DNA of 64,000 nt from Pontibacillus chungwhensis BH030062 (GCF_000770675.1 NZ_AVBG01000009.1:62001-126000); one strand, 5' to 3'; numbered from the stretch's first letter, positions 35,810 to 44,995 are shown. Notes: a model not told the origin generated them from the letters alone. Program-made: numbers and translations.

Positions 35810-36034
35810 TTGAAGGAAAAAGACTATAAGCCGAAGCAATTACTCACGAAACGCGAGAAGGAAGTTTTCGAATTGCTAGTACAAGACAAGACCACAAAGG
35901 ATATTGCACAGGAACTCTTCATTTCAGAGAAGACTGTTCGTAATCACATTTCGAATGCTATGCAGAAGCTGGGCGTTAAGGGGCGTTCGCAGGCTGTTAT
36001 TGAGCTACTTCGTATGGGGGAGCTTAAGCTCTAG
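35810..36034 (+). CDS. gerE: Spore-coat transcription regulator GerE
   Basis: The 74-residue LuxR-type DNA-binding protein controls late, mother-cell sigma-K-dependent coat genes. Nearly the whole protein is the helix-turn-helix domain (LTKREKEVFELLVQDKTTKD; FISEKTVRNHISNAMQKLGV). Length is identical to B. subtilis GerE. The start is TTG at 35810 after AAGGAGGGG at 35794-35802. A sequence CATAGGATG at 35741 loosely resembles a sigma-K -10 box, but I cannot confirm it. A hairpin follows the gene. Confidence 0.96.
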   Translation: MKEKDYKPKQLLTKREKEVFELLVQDKTTKDIAQELFISEKTVRNHISNAMQKLGVKGRSQAVIELLRMGELKL

Positions 36035-36039
36035 ATTTC

Positions 36040-36072
36040 ACCGACTTTCTTCGGAAGGTCGGTATTTATTTT
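36040..36072 (+). terminator. Terminator after gerE
   Basis: ACCGACTTT (36040-36048) pairs with AAGGTCGGT (36055-36063), followed by ATTTATTTT. Confidence 0.7.
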
Positions 36073-36198
36073 GGGGTCTATTTAGCTTGTAAAGGGCGTA
36101 GGTTATATCTTTGGGCTGCTTTTATTCTTGCAATTTCTTTCGAAAACCGTAACAATGAACGTAGGATATTTACATTAGGACTCTCGGGAGGTAACAAG

Positions 36199-36675
36199 TT
36201 GGACAAGGTTACGACGACAGAAGTCAAGATTGCAGATGTGGAGAAGAAATTACGTCATATATCTGGAATCATTAAACAAACAGGTAGAGAAATTTTAAAT
36301 CACTACCCTATTACTCCTCCTCAATTCGTGGCCTTACAATGGCTTTTGGAATCTGGGGATATGACGATTGGTGAATTATCAAATAAAATGTACTTAGCTT
36401 GCAGCACAACGACAGACCTCATTGATCGAATGGAGAAAAATGAACTTGTAGAACGAGTGAGGAATCCAAAAGATCGACGTGTTGTCCTCATTCATCTTCT
36501 TGATAAAGGCGAATCCATAATACAAGAAGTAATTGATAAGAGACAGGCATATTTAGATCAGGTTCTTCGTAGTTTTTCTAATGAGGAAGTTGATAGCTTG
36601 CAAGGGTTTTTACAACGCATGCATACAGAGATGATAGATGTACAGCAACAAGAAAAAAGCAGCAATGACGAATAG
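36199..36675 (+). CDS. MarR-family regulator (YsmB-like)
   Basis: The 158-residue winged-helix regulator has the MarR pattern [34 protein letters not shown] and [21 protein letters not shown]. Its ligand is unknown. It lies between gerE and racE like B. subtilis ysmB. The start is TTG at 36199 behind GGGAGGT. It is 11 bases before racE, so the two are probably cotranscribed. Confidence 0.88.
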   Translation: MDKVTTTEVKIADVEKKLRHISGIIKQTGREILNHYPITPPQFVALQWLLESGDMTIGELSNKMYLACSTTTDLIDRMEKNELVERVRNPKDRRVVLIHLLDKGESIIQEVIDKRQAYLDQVLRSFSNEEVDSLQGFLQRMHTEMIDVQQQEKSSNDE

Positions 36676-36686
36676 AGGCGATCAAT

Positions 36687-37490
36687 TTGGACCAACCAAT
36701 TGGGGTTATAGATTCAGGTGTAGGCGGGTTAACTGTAGCTAAAGAGTTAATGCGCCAATTGCCTAAAGAGGAATTTGTGTATTTAGGAGATACAAAGAGA
36801 TGCCCTTACGGACCGAGACCTAAGGAGGAAGTCGTTAACTTCACCTGGGAAATGGTTCGTTTTTTGCAACTTAAGAAAATTAAAATGCTAGTGATTGCAT
36901 GTAATACGGCAACTGCCTTCACATTGCAACAACTGAAAGAGCAATTAGACATTCCAGTAATAGGTGTAATCCAACCAGGGGCAAGATCAGCCATTAAAGT
37001 ATCTAAGAACTTACATATAGGTGTAATCGGAACAGAAGGCACCATTAAAAGTAAAGCTTATACGAATGCACTTCAACACATTAACCCTGATATTTGGGTT
37101 AATGCTCTATCCTGCCCTCCGTTTGTTCCCCTAGTTGAGCAAGGGTTGTTCAGGGGAGATAAAGCCGAACACGTTGTAAGAGAGACGTTGGAACCTATGA
37201 AGAATGCGAATCATATTGATACCCTGATACTAGGGTGTACTCATTATCCTTTATTAAAAGAAACAATTCAGAAAGTGATGGGAGATGACATTACAGTAAT
37301 CTCATCTGGAGACGAAACAGCCCAGGAAGTAAGTGTAATCCTTGACTATTATGGAAGGCTATACGAGGGTAATCGTCCACCACGTCATAAATTTTACACT
37401 ACTGGTGACGCAAACTTATTTAGGGATATAGCCGATACTTGGTTTGAAGAACGAATTTCCCATGTAGGAACCATTACACTTGGTGATTAA
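36687..37490 (+). CDS. racE: Glutamate racemase
   Basis: The 267-residue enzyme makes D-glutamate for peptidoglycan. The substrate and catalytic regions are [38 protein letters not shown] (first catalytic Cys) and LGCTHYPLL (second). Length is standard. The start is TTG at 36687; upstream AGAGGCGATC is a modest ribosome site. The previous two genes also start with TTG. A strong terminator follows. Confidence 0.95.
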   Translation: MDQPIGVIDSGVGGLTVAKELMRQLPKEEFVYLGDTKRCPYGPRPKEEVVNFTWEMVRFLQLKKIKMLVIACNTATAFTLQQLKEQLDIPVIGVIQPGARSAIKVSKNLHIGVIGTEGTIKSKAYTNALQHINPDIWVNALSCPPFVPLVEQGLFRGDKAEHVVRETLEPMKNANHIDTLILGCTHYPLLKETIQKVMGDDITVISSGDETAQEVSVILDYYGRLYEGNRPPRHKFYTTGDANLFRDIADTWFEERISHVGTITLGD

Positions 37491-37493
37491 ACG

Positions 37494-37531
37494 ATCAGTC
37501 TACCCTTAGGAAGGGTAGACTGATTTTTTTC
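37494..37531 (+). terminator. Terminator after racE
   Basis: A 14-bp perfect stem (37494-37507 with 37511-37524) has a 3-base loop and is followed by seven T's. Confidence 0.93.
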
Positions 37532-37549
37532 TCTTTAGGGAGTAATATT

Positions 37550-38138
37550 GAAGACTTGAAATTGAGAGAATGTTTCCGTTGGCTTTAGTTGAGTATAAGG
37601 TGGGCCTGGAAACTACTCGCTTTCCTGTGGGGAGCTGGTGAGCCTCACCCGGCAAAGCCAGGCTCCGGGGCCTCACCTAGATTGAAAAGTGCAGGCGTGG
37701 TGCCTAGGGATAAAAGGAAGTTCGACTAGGATCGTCACATCCTGTGACAACATCGAACGACCCCACATCGTGTGGGGCCGGATAAGACAGCTTTTTGGAA
37801 AAGGCGACTAGCCTTTGTAAAAAAGATGACTTATCACGCTAGGTCCTCCACGCCGGAACTAGACTGGCTCTTCTGCCCACGGGAGTCTCGCAGTTTCCAG
37901 GCCCACCTTTTCCGTGTTAGGGTGAACGGAAACATTCCGCCGTATAGTTTTACATTAGATCTCCTGACCCGAACTTCTAGGCCTTTCACCCCTTTAACGC
38001 CAGGTCTTGCTCGGGGACTGCGAAACTCCCGCAGGAAAGCGAGTTGTCCCCGAGCAAGACCAAGCACTCATAAACGTAAAGGCCCCTTCCTGCTGAAATA
38101 TCTCAACTTCAAGTCTTCCATATAAGAGGGATATATGG
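37550..38138 (+). repeat. Dispersed composite repeat, copy C (full length, interrupted)
   Basis: Terminal inverted repeats GAAGACTTGAAATTGAGA (37550-37567) and TCTCAACTTCAAGTCTTC (38101-38118) match at 17 of 18. Palindrome 1 arms are perfect over 18 bases: AAGGTGGGCCTGGAAACT (37597-37614) with its complement at 37892-37909. Its loop is split by an extra segment at about 37680-37865. Palindrome 2 arms are perfect over 16 bases: GGTCTTGCTCGGGGAC (38003-38018) and 38046-38061. A palindromic tail CCATATA.../...TATATGG ends the copy. It fills nearly all of the 763-base gap between racE and gerM. Confidence 0.92.
37680..37865 (+). ncRNA. Candidate structured RNA element inserted in repeat copy C
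   Basis: The segment is absent from sister copy E, where CACCTAG joins directly to GCTCTTCTGCCCAC. Paired segments found by eye: P1 GGCGTGG (37694-37700) with CCACGCC (37848-37854); P1b CCTAG (37703-37707) with CTAGG (37839-37843); P2 GTTCGA (37720-37725) with TCGAAC (37753-37758), enclosing GTCACA-TCC-TGTGAC (37734-37748); P3 CCCCACA-TCG-TGTGGGG (37761-37777); P4 GATAAG (37781-37786) with CTTATC (37830-37835), enclosing AAAGGC/GCCTTT (37800-37816). All helices are perfect and together form a closed multi-branch junction. No protein is encoded. The size, structure and insertion behaviour recall mobile structured RNAs such as HEARO/omega-RNA. That comparison is an inference and the strand is assumed from the fold. 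Confidence 0.55.
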
Positions 38139-38253
38139 AAGGACATCAAACATAAGGCGAGCCTTTTGTTTAGGTGGTCTTTCGTAATTGTTGGTCTAAT
38201 TTGTTAGATAGCTCGTATATATAGTAGTACAAACCATCATAGGAGGGGAAAAC

Positions 38254-39333
38254 ATGCGGAAGCGTGCTGCTTTATTATGTGGAAGTCTTGTCACTAGTGT
38301 CGCTCTATTATCAGGGTGTGTCTTTCAAGGGGAGCAATCTTTAAAAGAAATGGATAACCCACAACAAGAGGATGTGGAAGGGGAGGGCGCGGTATTAGAG
38401 GAGAGTGTGAACGCGGGGCAAACAGATAACACGGAGGTAATCAAAGTTGAGACTGTGGCCCGCCAACTATATTTATTAGATGAAAATGGCATGGTCGTTC
38501 CTCAAACGTTGCCTCTTCCTAAGCCGGAAACGAACGATGTTGCCAAACAAGTTCTTCAATACCTGGTTAAGGGAGGTCCTGTAACAGACTTCTTGCCAAA
38601 TGGATTCCAAGCGGTACTCCCTTCAGGTACAGAAGTAAATGGTCTTGATTTATTAGAAGATGGTACCTTGGTTGTGGATGTATCTAAAGAATTTATAGAA
38701 TACCGTCCCGAAGATGAGCTAAAAATCTTGCAATCTATGACCTACACGCTCACTCAGTTTGAGAATGTAGACCGGATTAAACTTCAAATTAACGGTTATG
38801 ATACTGAGGTTATGCCAGTCAACAACACTCCACTTTCTAGCGGATATTCACGAGCAAACGGCATCAATCTTGAAACAGGAGATGTAGCGGATATCTCCAA
38901 TAGTCGTTCGGTGACCGTTTATTACCCTGCCCAGCAAGACGACCAATTTTACTATGTTCCAGTTACGAAACGTGTAGAGGGTGCAGCGGAGAGTGAATAC
39001 GAAACCATTATACAAACTCTTGTGAATGGCCCTGGTTATAAGGGAGACCTTTTAAATGTATTTAACGATGGTGTGCAGTTAACAGAAGAGCCGACCGTCA
39101 AAGATGGAGTTTTGACTCTGACATTCAACGAAAATGTTTTAAGCAACTTTGAAGATCAATCGATTATCTCGAAAAAAGTCATGGATTCCCTTGTCTTATC
39201 TTTAACTGAAGATGAGAATGTAGAAGCGGTGTCTGTAAAGGTTAAAGACTTTGAAGAGTTATATGATGAAGAAGGAAATGCTTTCACAAAACCAGTTACT
39301 CGTCCTGAAATGGTAAATACAGGTCGATTTTAA
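38254..39333 (+). CDS. gerM: Germination/sporulation lipoprotein GerM
   Basis: The 359-residue lipoprotein precursor has a lipobox (VALLSGC), an acidic linker, and two GerMN domains (about 65-200 and 215-345). These contain NDVAKQVLQYLVKGGPVTDF, DLLEDGTLVVDVSKEF, then SEYETIIQTLVNGPGYKGDL and DGVLTLTFNENVL. In B. subtilis GerM helps assemble the engulfment-channel basal platform between mother cell and forespore (family knowledge). The ATG follows TAGGAGGGG. It has the conserved position before rph. Confidence 0.93.
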   Translation: MRKRAALLCGSLVTSVALLSGCVFQGEQSLKEMDNPQQEDVEGEGAVLEESVNAGQTDNTEVIKVETVARQLYLLDENGMVVPQTLPLPKPETNDVAKQVLQYLVKGGPVTDFLPNGFQAVLPSGTEVNGLDLLEDGTLVVDVSKEFIEYRPEDELKILQSMTYTLTQFENVDRIKLQINGYDTEVMPVNNTPLSSGYSRANGINLETGDVADISNSRSVTVYYPAQQDDQFYYVPVTKRVEGAAESEYETIIQTLVNGPGYKGDLLNVFNDGVQLTEEPTVKDGVLTLTFNENVLSNFEDQSIISKKVMDSLVLSLTEDENVEAVSVKVKDFEELYDEEGNAFTKPVTRPEMVNTGRF

Positions 39334-39364
39334 TAAGCTGATTTAGCATATACTATAAAACGAG

Positions 39365-39396
39365 AAAAGAGGCATCCAAAGAAGCCTCTTTTTTCG
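39365..39396 (+). terminator. Terminator after gerM
   Basis: AAAAGAGGC (39365-39373) pairs with GCCTCTTTT, followed by further T's. Confidence 0.9.
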
Positions 39397-39430
39397 TGGT
39401 TATCGTTTGAATAACTATGCTTTTATCCCC

Positions 39431-39537
39431 TTGCCTTAATTGAGTGTAAGGTGATCTTGGAAACCACCTGCTTTCCTGTGGCCCCTTCCAGCTGGATTAT
39501 CTCAAATTCGAGTCTCCCGGGGGCTTATATGGAACAG
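39431..39537 (+). repeat. Dispersed composite repeat, copy D (collapsed remnant)
   Basis: The left part (TTGCCTTAATTGAGTGTAAG up to CTTTCCTGTG at 39480) matches copies B and C. It then jumps directly to the right end (GCCCCTTCCAGCTGGA..., right terminal repeat TCTCAAATTCGAGTCTC, tail GGGGCTTATATGGAA). Both palindrome cores, about 280 bases, are deleted. It lies in the gap between gerM and rph. Confidence 0.85.
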
Positions 39538-39638
39538 ATTAAAAATCAACAACCGTCTTCAACAGACATGGTACTACAGTAAACTTTTGCTTCGAAATAT
39601 GTTAAGATGAGCTAGGATTAAGTGAAGGAGGACGTAAC

Positions 39639-40391
39639 ATGAGAACGGATGGAAGAAATGAAAATGAACTAAGACAGGTACATATTGAAACAGGTTATGT
39701 GAAGCACCCAGAAGGATCTGTCTTAATTACAGTTGGAGAAACTAAAGTGATTTGTAATGCAAGTATAGAAGACCGTGTTCCTCCTTTTATGAGAGGTCAG
39801 GGCAAAGGTTGGGTTACAGCAGAGTATGCCATGCTACCTCGAGCAACTGAACAGAGAAATATCAGGGAATCTTCAAAAGGGAAAGTAACAGGACGGACAA
39901 TGGAGATTCAGCGCCTAATCGGACGTTCTTTAAGAGCGGTAGTTGACCTTGAGCAATTCGGTGAGCGTACGTTATGGGTAGATTGTGATGTAATTCAAGC
40001 TGATGGAGGAACAAGAACGGCTTCTATTACGGGAGCATTTGTGGCAATGGTTCTTGCTTTTGGGAAGCTTGTAAAACAAGGTACAATTAAAAAGCTACCT
40101 ATTAAAGATTTCCTTGCAGCCACTTCTGTTGGCGTATTGCCTACTGGTGAGGAAATATTAGATCTTTGTTACGAAGAGGATTCTAAAGCTCAGGTAGATA
40201 TGAACGTGGTCATGACAGGTAATGGAGAATTTGTCGAACTCCAGGGAACTGGAGAAGAGGCCACATTCTCATATCCGCAGCTGCAGAAGATGATTGAATT
40301 AGCCCAAGGAGGAATTGGGGAACTGTTTGACCAACAGAAAGAAGCTATAGGTGAATGGAGTGCCCATATCGATCGAAATCGCAACCAGTAA
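39639..40391 (+). CDS. rph: Ribonuclease PH
   Basis: The 250-residue 3'-5' phosphorolytic exoribonuclease trims tRNA 3' ends. Family landmarks are [12 protein letters not shown] at the N-terminus, [38 protein letters not shown] and [18 protein letters not shown]. The ATG follows GAAGGAGG. It is followed 16 bases later by rdgB, so they form one operon. Confidence 0.96.
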   Translation: MRTDGRNENELRQVHIETGYVKHPEGSVLITVGETKVICNASIEDRVPPFMRGQGKGWVTAEYAMLPRATEQRNIRESSKGKVTGRTMEIQRLIGRSLRAVVDLEQFGERTLWVDCDVIQADGGTRTASITGAFVAMVLAFGKLVKQGTIKKLPIKDFLAATSVGVLPTGEEILDLCYEEDSKAQVDMNVVMTGNGEFVELQGTGEEATFSYPQLQKMIELAQGGIGELFDQQKEAIGEWSAHIDRNRNQ

Positions 40392-40407
40392 TAAGGGGAG
40401 AGACATT

Positions 40408-41001
40408 ATGAAAAAAATAATTGTCGCTACGCATAATGAGGGGAAAGTTCGCGAATTTCGTCAATTATTCTCGAAATATAATATAGAAACATTATCACTC
40501 GATGACCTGGACCGCAATCTCCCAGAAGTTGAGGAGACTGGTGAAACATTTGAAGAAAATGCTGAATTAAAGGCGAGAACAATTTCTTCTATTTTAAATG
40601 TACCGGTTATTGCAGATGATTCAGGTCTTGAAGTTGATGCATTGAATGGTAGTCCGGGTGTGTATTCAGCGCGCTATGCCGGTGAACCAAAAGATGATCA
40701 AAAAAATCTCGACAAAGTTTTATTAGAATTAAAAGGGGAAAACAATCGAACAGCACGTTTTGTTTGTGTATTGGCTCTTAGTATACCTGGTCAAAGTGTG
40801 GTCTTCGAACGAGGAACATGTGAAGGTCACCTCCTAGAAGAGCCTCAAGGGGGAAGTGGATTTGGTTATGACCCTATTTTTGTCCCTGATGGTTACACAG
40901 CGACCATGGCAGAAATAGGAGCTGATGAGAAAAATAAAATCAGCCATAGGAGTCAAGCGCTATCAAAAATGGAAGACAAAATACACCAATTATTCTCATA
41001 A
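40408..41001 (+). CDS. rdgB: dITP/XTP pyrophosphatase (non-canonical purine NTPase)
   Basis: The 197-residue HAM1/RdgB enzyme removes deaminated purine triphosphates. The beginning [17 protein letters not shown] and the motifs [32 protein letters not shown] and [10 protein letters not shown] are typical. The frame is open from 40351 inside rph, but the ATG at 40408 after AAGGGGAGAG fits the family. It corresponds to B. subtilis ysnA. Confidence 0.95.
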   Translation: MKKIIVATHNEGKVREFRQLFSKYNIETLSLDDLDRNLPEVEETGETFEENAELKARTISSILNVPVIADDSGLEVDALNGSPGVYSARYAGEPKDDQKNLDKVLLELKGENNRTARFVCVLALSIPGQSVVFERGTCEGHLLEEPQGGSGFGYDPIFVPDGYTATMAEIGADEKNKISHRSQALSKMEDKIHQLFS

Positions 41002-41014
41002 GGAGAGATAACTC

Positions 41015-41542
41015 ATGCCTAGTGTATTAATTGTGAGCGACAGTCATGGATTAACTGAAGAAGTTCAGCTTCTAAAAGACCGTCATGCGCATGAAGTAGA
41101 TGGCATGATTCATTGTGGAGACTCGGAATTAGATTACAAATCTGCTGAAATGGATGCTTACATCAAGGTGAAGGGAAACTGTGACTTCGATGACGAGTAT
41201 CCGGAAGAAGTACAAGAATCTATACAAAATATGTCTTTTTTTGTAACTCACGGCCACCTATTTCGTGTGAAATCGACATTAATGCCTTTATCTTATCGTG
41301 CTGAAGAACGAGGTGCTCAAATTATTTGCTTTGGCCATTCACACATTGCGGGTGCTGAAATGGTCGATGGTAAATTGTTTATTAATCCAGGTAGTATTCG
41401 TTTGCCGAGGAACCATCCTGAAAAAACGTATGCGATTGTAAGCTGGAATGAGGAGCAATCTGTTCGAGTACAGTTTTATAATGATCAAGGAGAAGTAATC
41501 CCCGGTTTAACATATGAAACAACTTTTTTAGGCAGAAGTTAA
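41015..41542 (+). CDS. YfcE/MJ0936-type metallophosphoesterase (YsnB-like)
   Basis: The 175-residue calcineurin-like phosphoesterase has metal-binding motifs VSDSHG at the N-terminus, IHCGDSE, VKGNCD, FVTHGH and FGHSHIAG, all intact. It is a predicted cytosolic phosphodiesterase of unknown substrate. It follows rdgB by 13 bases like B. subtilis ysnB. Its stop codon lies in the loop of a 13-bp hairpin (41526-41538 with 41545-41557), a possible weak terminator. Confidence 0.9.
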   Translation: MPSVLIVSDSHGLTEEVQLLKDRHAHEVDGMIHCGDSELDYKSAEMDAYIKVKGNCDFDDEYPEEVQESIQNMSFFVTHGHLFRVKSTLMPLSYRAEERGAQIICFGHSHIAGAEMVDGKLFINPGSIRLPRNHPEKTYAIVSWNEEQSVRVQFYNDQGEVIPGLTYETTFLGRS

Positions 41543-41561
41543 ATCTTCTGCCTAAAATGTA

Positions 41562-41590
41562 TTGACATATTTCTATATAGTCCTTATAAT
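41562..41590 (+). promoter_or_regulatory. Consensus promoter of the tRNA pair
   Basis: TTGACA (41562-41567) and TATAAT (41585-41590) are perfect and 17 bases apart, 43 bases before tRNA-Gly. Confidence 0.9.
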
Positions 41591-41632
41591 AAATTTTGTT
41601 CGCTTCGACAGATGGAACAAAAAAATAACCGT

Positions 41633-41706
41633 GCGGGTGTAGTTTAGTGGTAAAACCTCAGCCTTCCAAGCTGATGTCGTGGGTTCGATTCCCATCACCC
41701 GCTCCA
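41633..41706 (+). tRNA. tRNA-Gly (anticodon TCC)
   Basis: A cloverleaf with acceptor GCGGGTG/CACCCGC, anticodon loop CTTCCAA (TCC), T-loop GGTTCGATTCC and an encoded 3' CCA. It reads GGA and GGG codons. Confidence 0.95.
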
Positions 41707-41768
41707 TAATACATATTTTTATTACAAAAATCATATATAATAATATCTTTTGATTTTTCTTATATCAC

Positions 41769-41842
41769 GTCCCAGTAGCTCAGTAGGATAGAGCAACGGC
41801 CTTCTAAGCCGTAGGTCGGGGGTTCGAATCCCTCCTGGGACA
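41769..41842 (+). tRNA. tRNA-Arg (anticodon TCT)
   Basis: A cloverleaf with acceptor GTCCCAG/CTGGGAC, anticodon loop CTTCTAA (TCT) and T-loop GGTTCGAATCC. The 3' CCA is not encoded, unlike its neighbour, so it must be added enzymatically. It reads AGA and AGG codons. Confidence 0.95.
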
Positions 41843-41855
41843 TAGAATGTTTCGA

Positions 41856-41891
41856 AAAAGACTTTAGGATCTTCCTAGAGTCTTTTTTTTA
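41856..41891 (+). terminator. Terminator after the tRNA pair
   Basis: AGACTTTAGG pairs with CCTAGAGTCT (one G-T) around a 5-base loop, followed by eight T's. Confidence 0.9.
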
Positions 41892-42152
41892 CATATCCAA
41901 AACTTATTTACGATATGCAGTTCCGTGTATACAACGAGAGGGAAGTGGAGATACTGTAGCGTAAAACTTCATTCGTCAAACTAGATTTTTTGTTTGTACT
42001 TCAGTATCCTTAAAGAAGAGGAAAGAATCCCTAAAGAATAGATAAAAGGAGATTCGTTGTTTATATCGAATCAAGTTGAGTAGCAGACTTGATAGCGGAT
42101 AAAGAGGGTTGGTTAACTTACATAAGTGATAAGAATAGAGGGAGGATGGATC
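41892..42152. other. Unassigned intergenic stretch
   Basis: About 260 bases lie between the tRNA terminator and the TPR gene. I see no repeat copy, convincing small gene or known leader here; it is A-rich near 42000-42060 and probably holds the promoter of the TPR gene. Confidence 0.5.
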
Positions 42153-43151
42153 ATGACTCATGAAAAGGCTGATGTCGTCATATTTCCCAAATGGAAATCT
42201 TCATTAGAGCAAGACGGATTGGCCGCTCTAAAAGAAAAGAATTATAAAGAAGCACTTCAATCTTTTAACAAACTCATTGATTTTGAGGCGGCAAATTCAG
42301 AGATTATGACAGGCAAACTGATTTGCCTGATGGAATTGGGGCAGTACGAAGAAGTAGAAGAACTGTGTCAAAAACTCATGAGAGATGACGAAGAACATTA
42401 TTTTCAATACTTACATATCTATTTAACGGTTTTATTCCAAACAGGAAAGTATGAAGAATTGCTTGATTTGCTAGATGAAGTGTTTAAATCGGAAGACATT
42501 CCTCAAGATCTTCGGAAACAGTTCTGGCAACTTTATGATATAACTGAAAACCTTCGTACAGATGAAACCAGAACAGAAAATATTGAGGCAGTCGATGAAT
42601 TACTTATTGCTCTTGATACACATAATGTAAAAAAACAATGGCAGCTTCTTTCTATGCTTCGGAAACAAGATATTCAGCCTTTTATGACGGAAATAGCTCC
42701 TTACTTAACAAAAGATGACATAGAACCCGTTATAAAGACGGCGCTTGTCCAATGGATGCAAGAGCAAAGAGTAGATCGGAAAGTTTCGGTGAAAAAGCTC
42801 GGAGAGGAAATCATGGTCAATCCTGTAGAGCTATCTGACATCCTTTCTCACACTTCCGCAAGGCAGTTGTTATACTTATTAGAACGGGTGGAGCAAGACA
42901 ATCCTACATTGTTTGAGTTTATTCAACAGCTCGTATTCCGTTACATGTATGTTCGTTTTCCTATCATGCCTGAAGATCATGAATTACCTGGGTTGGCAAA
43001 AGCCTTTTATGAGCTAGGTTCGTCATCTCTACAGTTAGAGGATCATGAGTACCCTTTCCACCAGTACATAGAACAAGAAGAAGTGGAAGCTTGGAAAGAA
43101 CAGATCGTGTATTATGAGAGTCAATACTTTGCTGTGTTGGATGAGGAATAA
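42153..43151 (+). CDS. TPR-repeat protein (YsoA-like)
   Basis: The 332-residue, acidic, predicted cytosolic protein has tetratricopeptide-type helices in the first 130 residues (AALKEKNYKEALQSFNKLID, then MELGQYEEVEELCQKLM and FQTGKYEELLDLLDEV). A second helical region follows. It occupies the position of B. subtilis ysoA before tig. The partner is unknown. The frame extends to 42126, but the ATG at 42153 after AGAGGGAGG is preferred. Confidence 0.8.
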   Translation: MTHEKADVVIFPKWKSSLEQDGLAALKEKNYKEALQSFNKLIDFEAANSEIMTGKLICLMELGQYEEVEELCQKLMRDDEEHYFQYLHIYLTVLFQTGKYEELLDLLDEVFKSEDIPQDLRKQFWQLYDITENLRTDETRTENIEAVDELLIALDTHNVKKQWQLLSMLRKQDIQPFMTEIAPYLTKDDIEPVIKTALVQWMQEQRVDRKVSVKKLGEEIMVNPVELSDILSHTSARQLLYLLERVEQDNPTLFEFIQQLVFRYMYVRFPIMPEDHELPGLAKAFYELGSSSLQLEDHEYPFHQYIEQEEVEAWKEQIVYYESQYFAVLDEE

Positions 43152-43190
43152 ACTGTAAAGCATATACGCTTTCAAGCTAATAGAAGATTG

Positions 43191-43218
43191 TTGAAAGCAC
43201 AATAGATTATGTTATAAT
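43191..43218 (+). promoter_or_regulatory. Promoter of tig
   Basis: TTGAAA (43191-43196) and an extended -10 TGTTATAAT (TATAAT 43213-43218) are 16 bases apart. This gives a 5' leader of about 90 bases. Confidence 0.7.
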
Positions 43219-43316
43219 AAGGTGGTTGCAAATTACGCATTCACTCTTTTGTTACAAAACTTAAGAACATTTAATGAACGATTAATGTATGAAAAATAGA
43301 TGTTGGAGGGAAAATC

Positions 43317-44603
43317 ATGTCTGTAAAATGGGAAAAATTAGAAGGTAATGAAGGTCAACTTACAGTTGAAGTTGATGCTGATGAATTTAAGGTTGCCTTA
43401 GACAAAGCATTCACAAAAGTAGTTAAAGATATCCAGGTACCTGGTTTCCGTAAAGGGAAAGTACCTCGTCCAATTTTCGAACAGCGTTTCGGTGTAGAGT
43501 CTCTATATCAAGATGCGCTAGATATCATTCTTCCAGAAGCGTATTCTAACGCAATTGACGAAACAGGAATTACTCCAGTGGATCGTCCTGAAGTAGATGT
43601 TGAGCAAATCGAAAAAGGGAAAAACTTAATCTTCACTGCTAAAGTAACGGTTAAACCAGAAGTAACACTTGGCGAGTACAAAGGTCTTGAGGTAGAAGCT
43701 CAAGATACTACAGTTACAGATGAAGACGTTGAGAACGAACTTAAGCAACAACAAGAAAAGCAAGCTGAATTAGTTGTTAAAGAAGAAGGCACTGTAGAGA
43801 ACGGTGACACTGTTGTTATGGACTTTGAAGGTTTCGTTGATGGCGAAGCATTTGAAGGTGGACAGGCTGATAACTATTCGTTAGAAATCGGTTCTGGCCA
43901 GTTCATTCCAGGATTCGAAGAGCAACTTGTTGGTAAATCTGCTGGAGAAGAAACAGAAGTAGAAGTTACGTTCCCAGAAGAATACCATGCTGAGGACCTT
44001 GCTGGTAAGAAAGCAACATTCAAAGTAAAAGTTCACGAAATTAAAGCAAAAGAACTTCCTGAATTAGACGACGAGTTCGCGAAAGATGTCGACGAAGAAG
44101 TTGAATCTATGGATGAACTTAAGAAGAAAACGAAAGAGCGTCTACAACAAGAAAAAGATCAGGAAGCTGAAAACGCTAAGCGTGAAGAGCTTGTAAATAA
44201 AGCTACTGATAACGCAGAAATCGAAATTCCTGAAGCTATGGTTGATACTGAGCTTGACCGTATGATGAAAGAATTCGAGCAACGCCTTCAAATGCAAGGC
44301 ATGACGTTAGATATGTACTTCCAGTTCACAGGTCAAGATCAAAACGCACTTAAAGAGCAAATGAAAGAAGATGCTGGTAAGCGCGTTAAGACGAATCTTG
44401 TTCTTGAAGCAATTGCTACTGCTGAGAACGTTGAAGTTACAGAAGAAGATATCAACCAAGAGCTTGAGAACATGGCTGCTATGTACCAGACTGATGTTGA
44501 CAACCTTAAGCAAATGCTTGGTGGCAACACAGAAGCAGTTGAAGAAGATCTTAAGATCAAGAAAGCTATTGACTTCTTAGATTCTGAAAGTAAAACGGCA
44601 TAA
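43317..44603 (+). CDS. tig: Trigger factor
   Basis: The 428-residue ribosome-associated chaperone and prolyl isomerase has three domains. The N-terminal ribosome-binding domain carries the signature [19 protein letters not shown]. The FKBP-type isomerase domain (about 160-245) includes [20 protein letters not shown] and [12 protein letters not shown]. The C-terminal part is a helical cradle. The ATG follows TTGGAGGG. Very regular codon use suggests high expression. It is upstream of clpX, as usual. Confidence 0.97.
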   Translation: MSVKWEKLEGNEGQLTVEVDADEFKVALDKAFTKVVKDIQVPGFRKGKVPRPIFEQRFGVESLYQDALDIILPEAYSNAIDETGITPVDRPEVDVEQIEKGKNLIFTAKVTVKPEVTLGEYKGLEVEAQDTTVTDEDVENELKQQQEKQAELVVKEEGTVENGDTVVMDFEGFVDGEAFEGGQADNYSLEIGSGQFIPGFEEQLVGKSAGEETEVEVTFPEEYHAEDLAGKKATFKVKVHEIKAKELPELDDEFAKDVDEEVESMDELKKKTKERLQQEKDQEAENAKREELVNKATDNAEIEIPEAMVDTELDRMMKEFEQRLQMQGMTLDMYFQFTGQDQNALKEQMKEDAGKRVKTNLVLEAIATAENVEVTEEDINQELENMAAMYQTDVDNLKQMLGGNTEAVEEDLKIKKAIDFLDSESKTA

Positions 44604-44642
44604 GAAAGTCTTTTGACTTTCAGCTGTTTAGGTTAATGAAAG

Positions 44643-44672
44643 CAAGGCGCGATTTGTTCGTGCCTTGTTTTT
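44643..44672 (+). terminator. Terminator after tig
   Basis: CAAGGCGCGA (44643-44652) pairs with TCGTGCCTTG (44658-44667, one G-T), followed by five T's. A small hairpin GAAAGTC/GACTTTC lies just before it at 44604-44621. Confidence 0.88.
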
Positions 44673-44853
44673 ACATATAATAAATTCCTTTTTGGAGTAT
44701 GGAATGAGTCCAACTATGGAAAAATACATATATACTAAATCAGCTGTATATTGGATCTTTATTTCCAGCCCACACATACTTTTGGATTACTGCACATATG
44801 TTGACTATTCATACACTCACGTACATAATGAATACAAATGGAAGTGAGATAAT

Positions 44854-44876
44854 CTTCCGACCAGGAAGCTTTTTTA
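44854..44876 (+). terminator. Possible weak terminator/attenuator upstream of clpX
   Basis: CTTCC/GGAAG form a 5-bp stem followed by CTTTTTT. Nothing else convincing lies in 44673-44890; short open frames there lack ribosome sites. Confidence 0.35.
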
Positions 44877-44897
44877 CTTTTAGTGACTCATGATATT

Positions 44898-44906
44898 TGG
44901 TATGAT
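44898..44906 (+). promoter_or_regulatory. Candidate extended -10 promoter of clpX
   Basis: TGGTATGAT (TATGAT at 44901-44906) is of extended -10 form. No good -35 box is seen. Confidence 0.4.
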
Positions 44907-44995
44907 GTCGTAAAGAAAGGTTTTGGATGTTTAACCAATGGTTGTAAAGGTTTTTTATAGATTTAGTGTGACATATACTTTGTGAGGTGAAATGC

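Noticed and set aside
37676-37866. CTAG on both sides of the inserted segment as a 4-base target duplication
   Set aside because: CTAG also recurs inside the segment, and the empty site in copy E can be aligned in more than one way, so a true duplication cannot be claimed.
37772-38125. 117-residue plus-strand open frame and a 77-residue minus-strand frame
   Set aside because: They cross the inserted RNA-like segment and repeat copy C; composition and lack of a ribosome site mark them as spurious.
44665-44847. 60-residue frame between tig and clpX
   Set aside because: No ribosome binding site, low-complexity AT-rich coding, and a hairpin with T-run overlaps its end.
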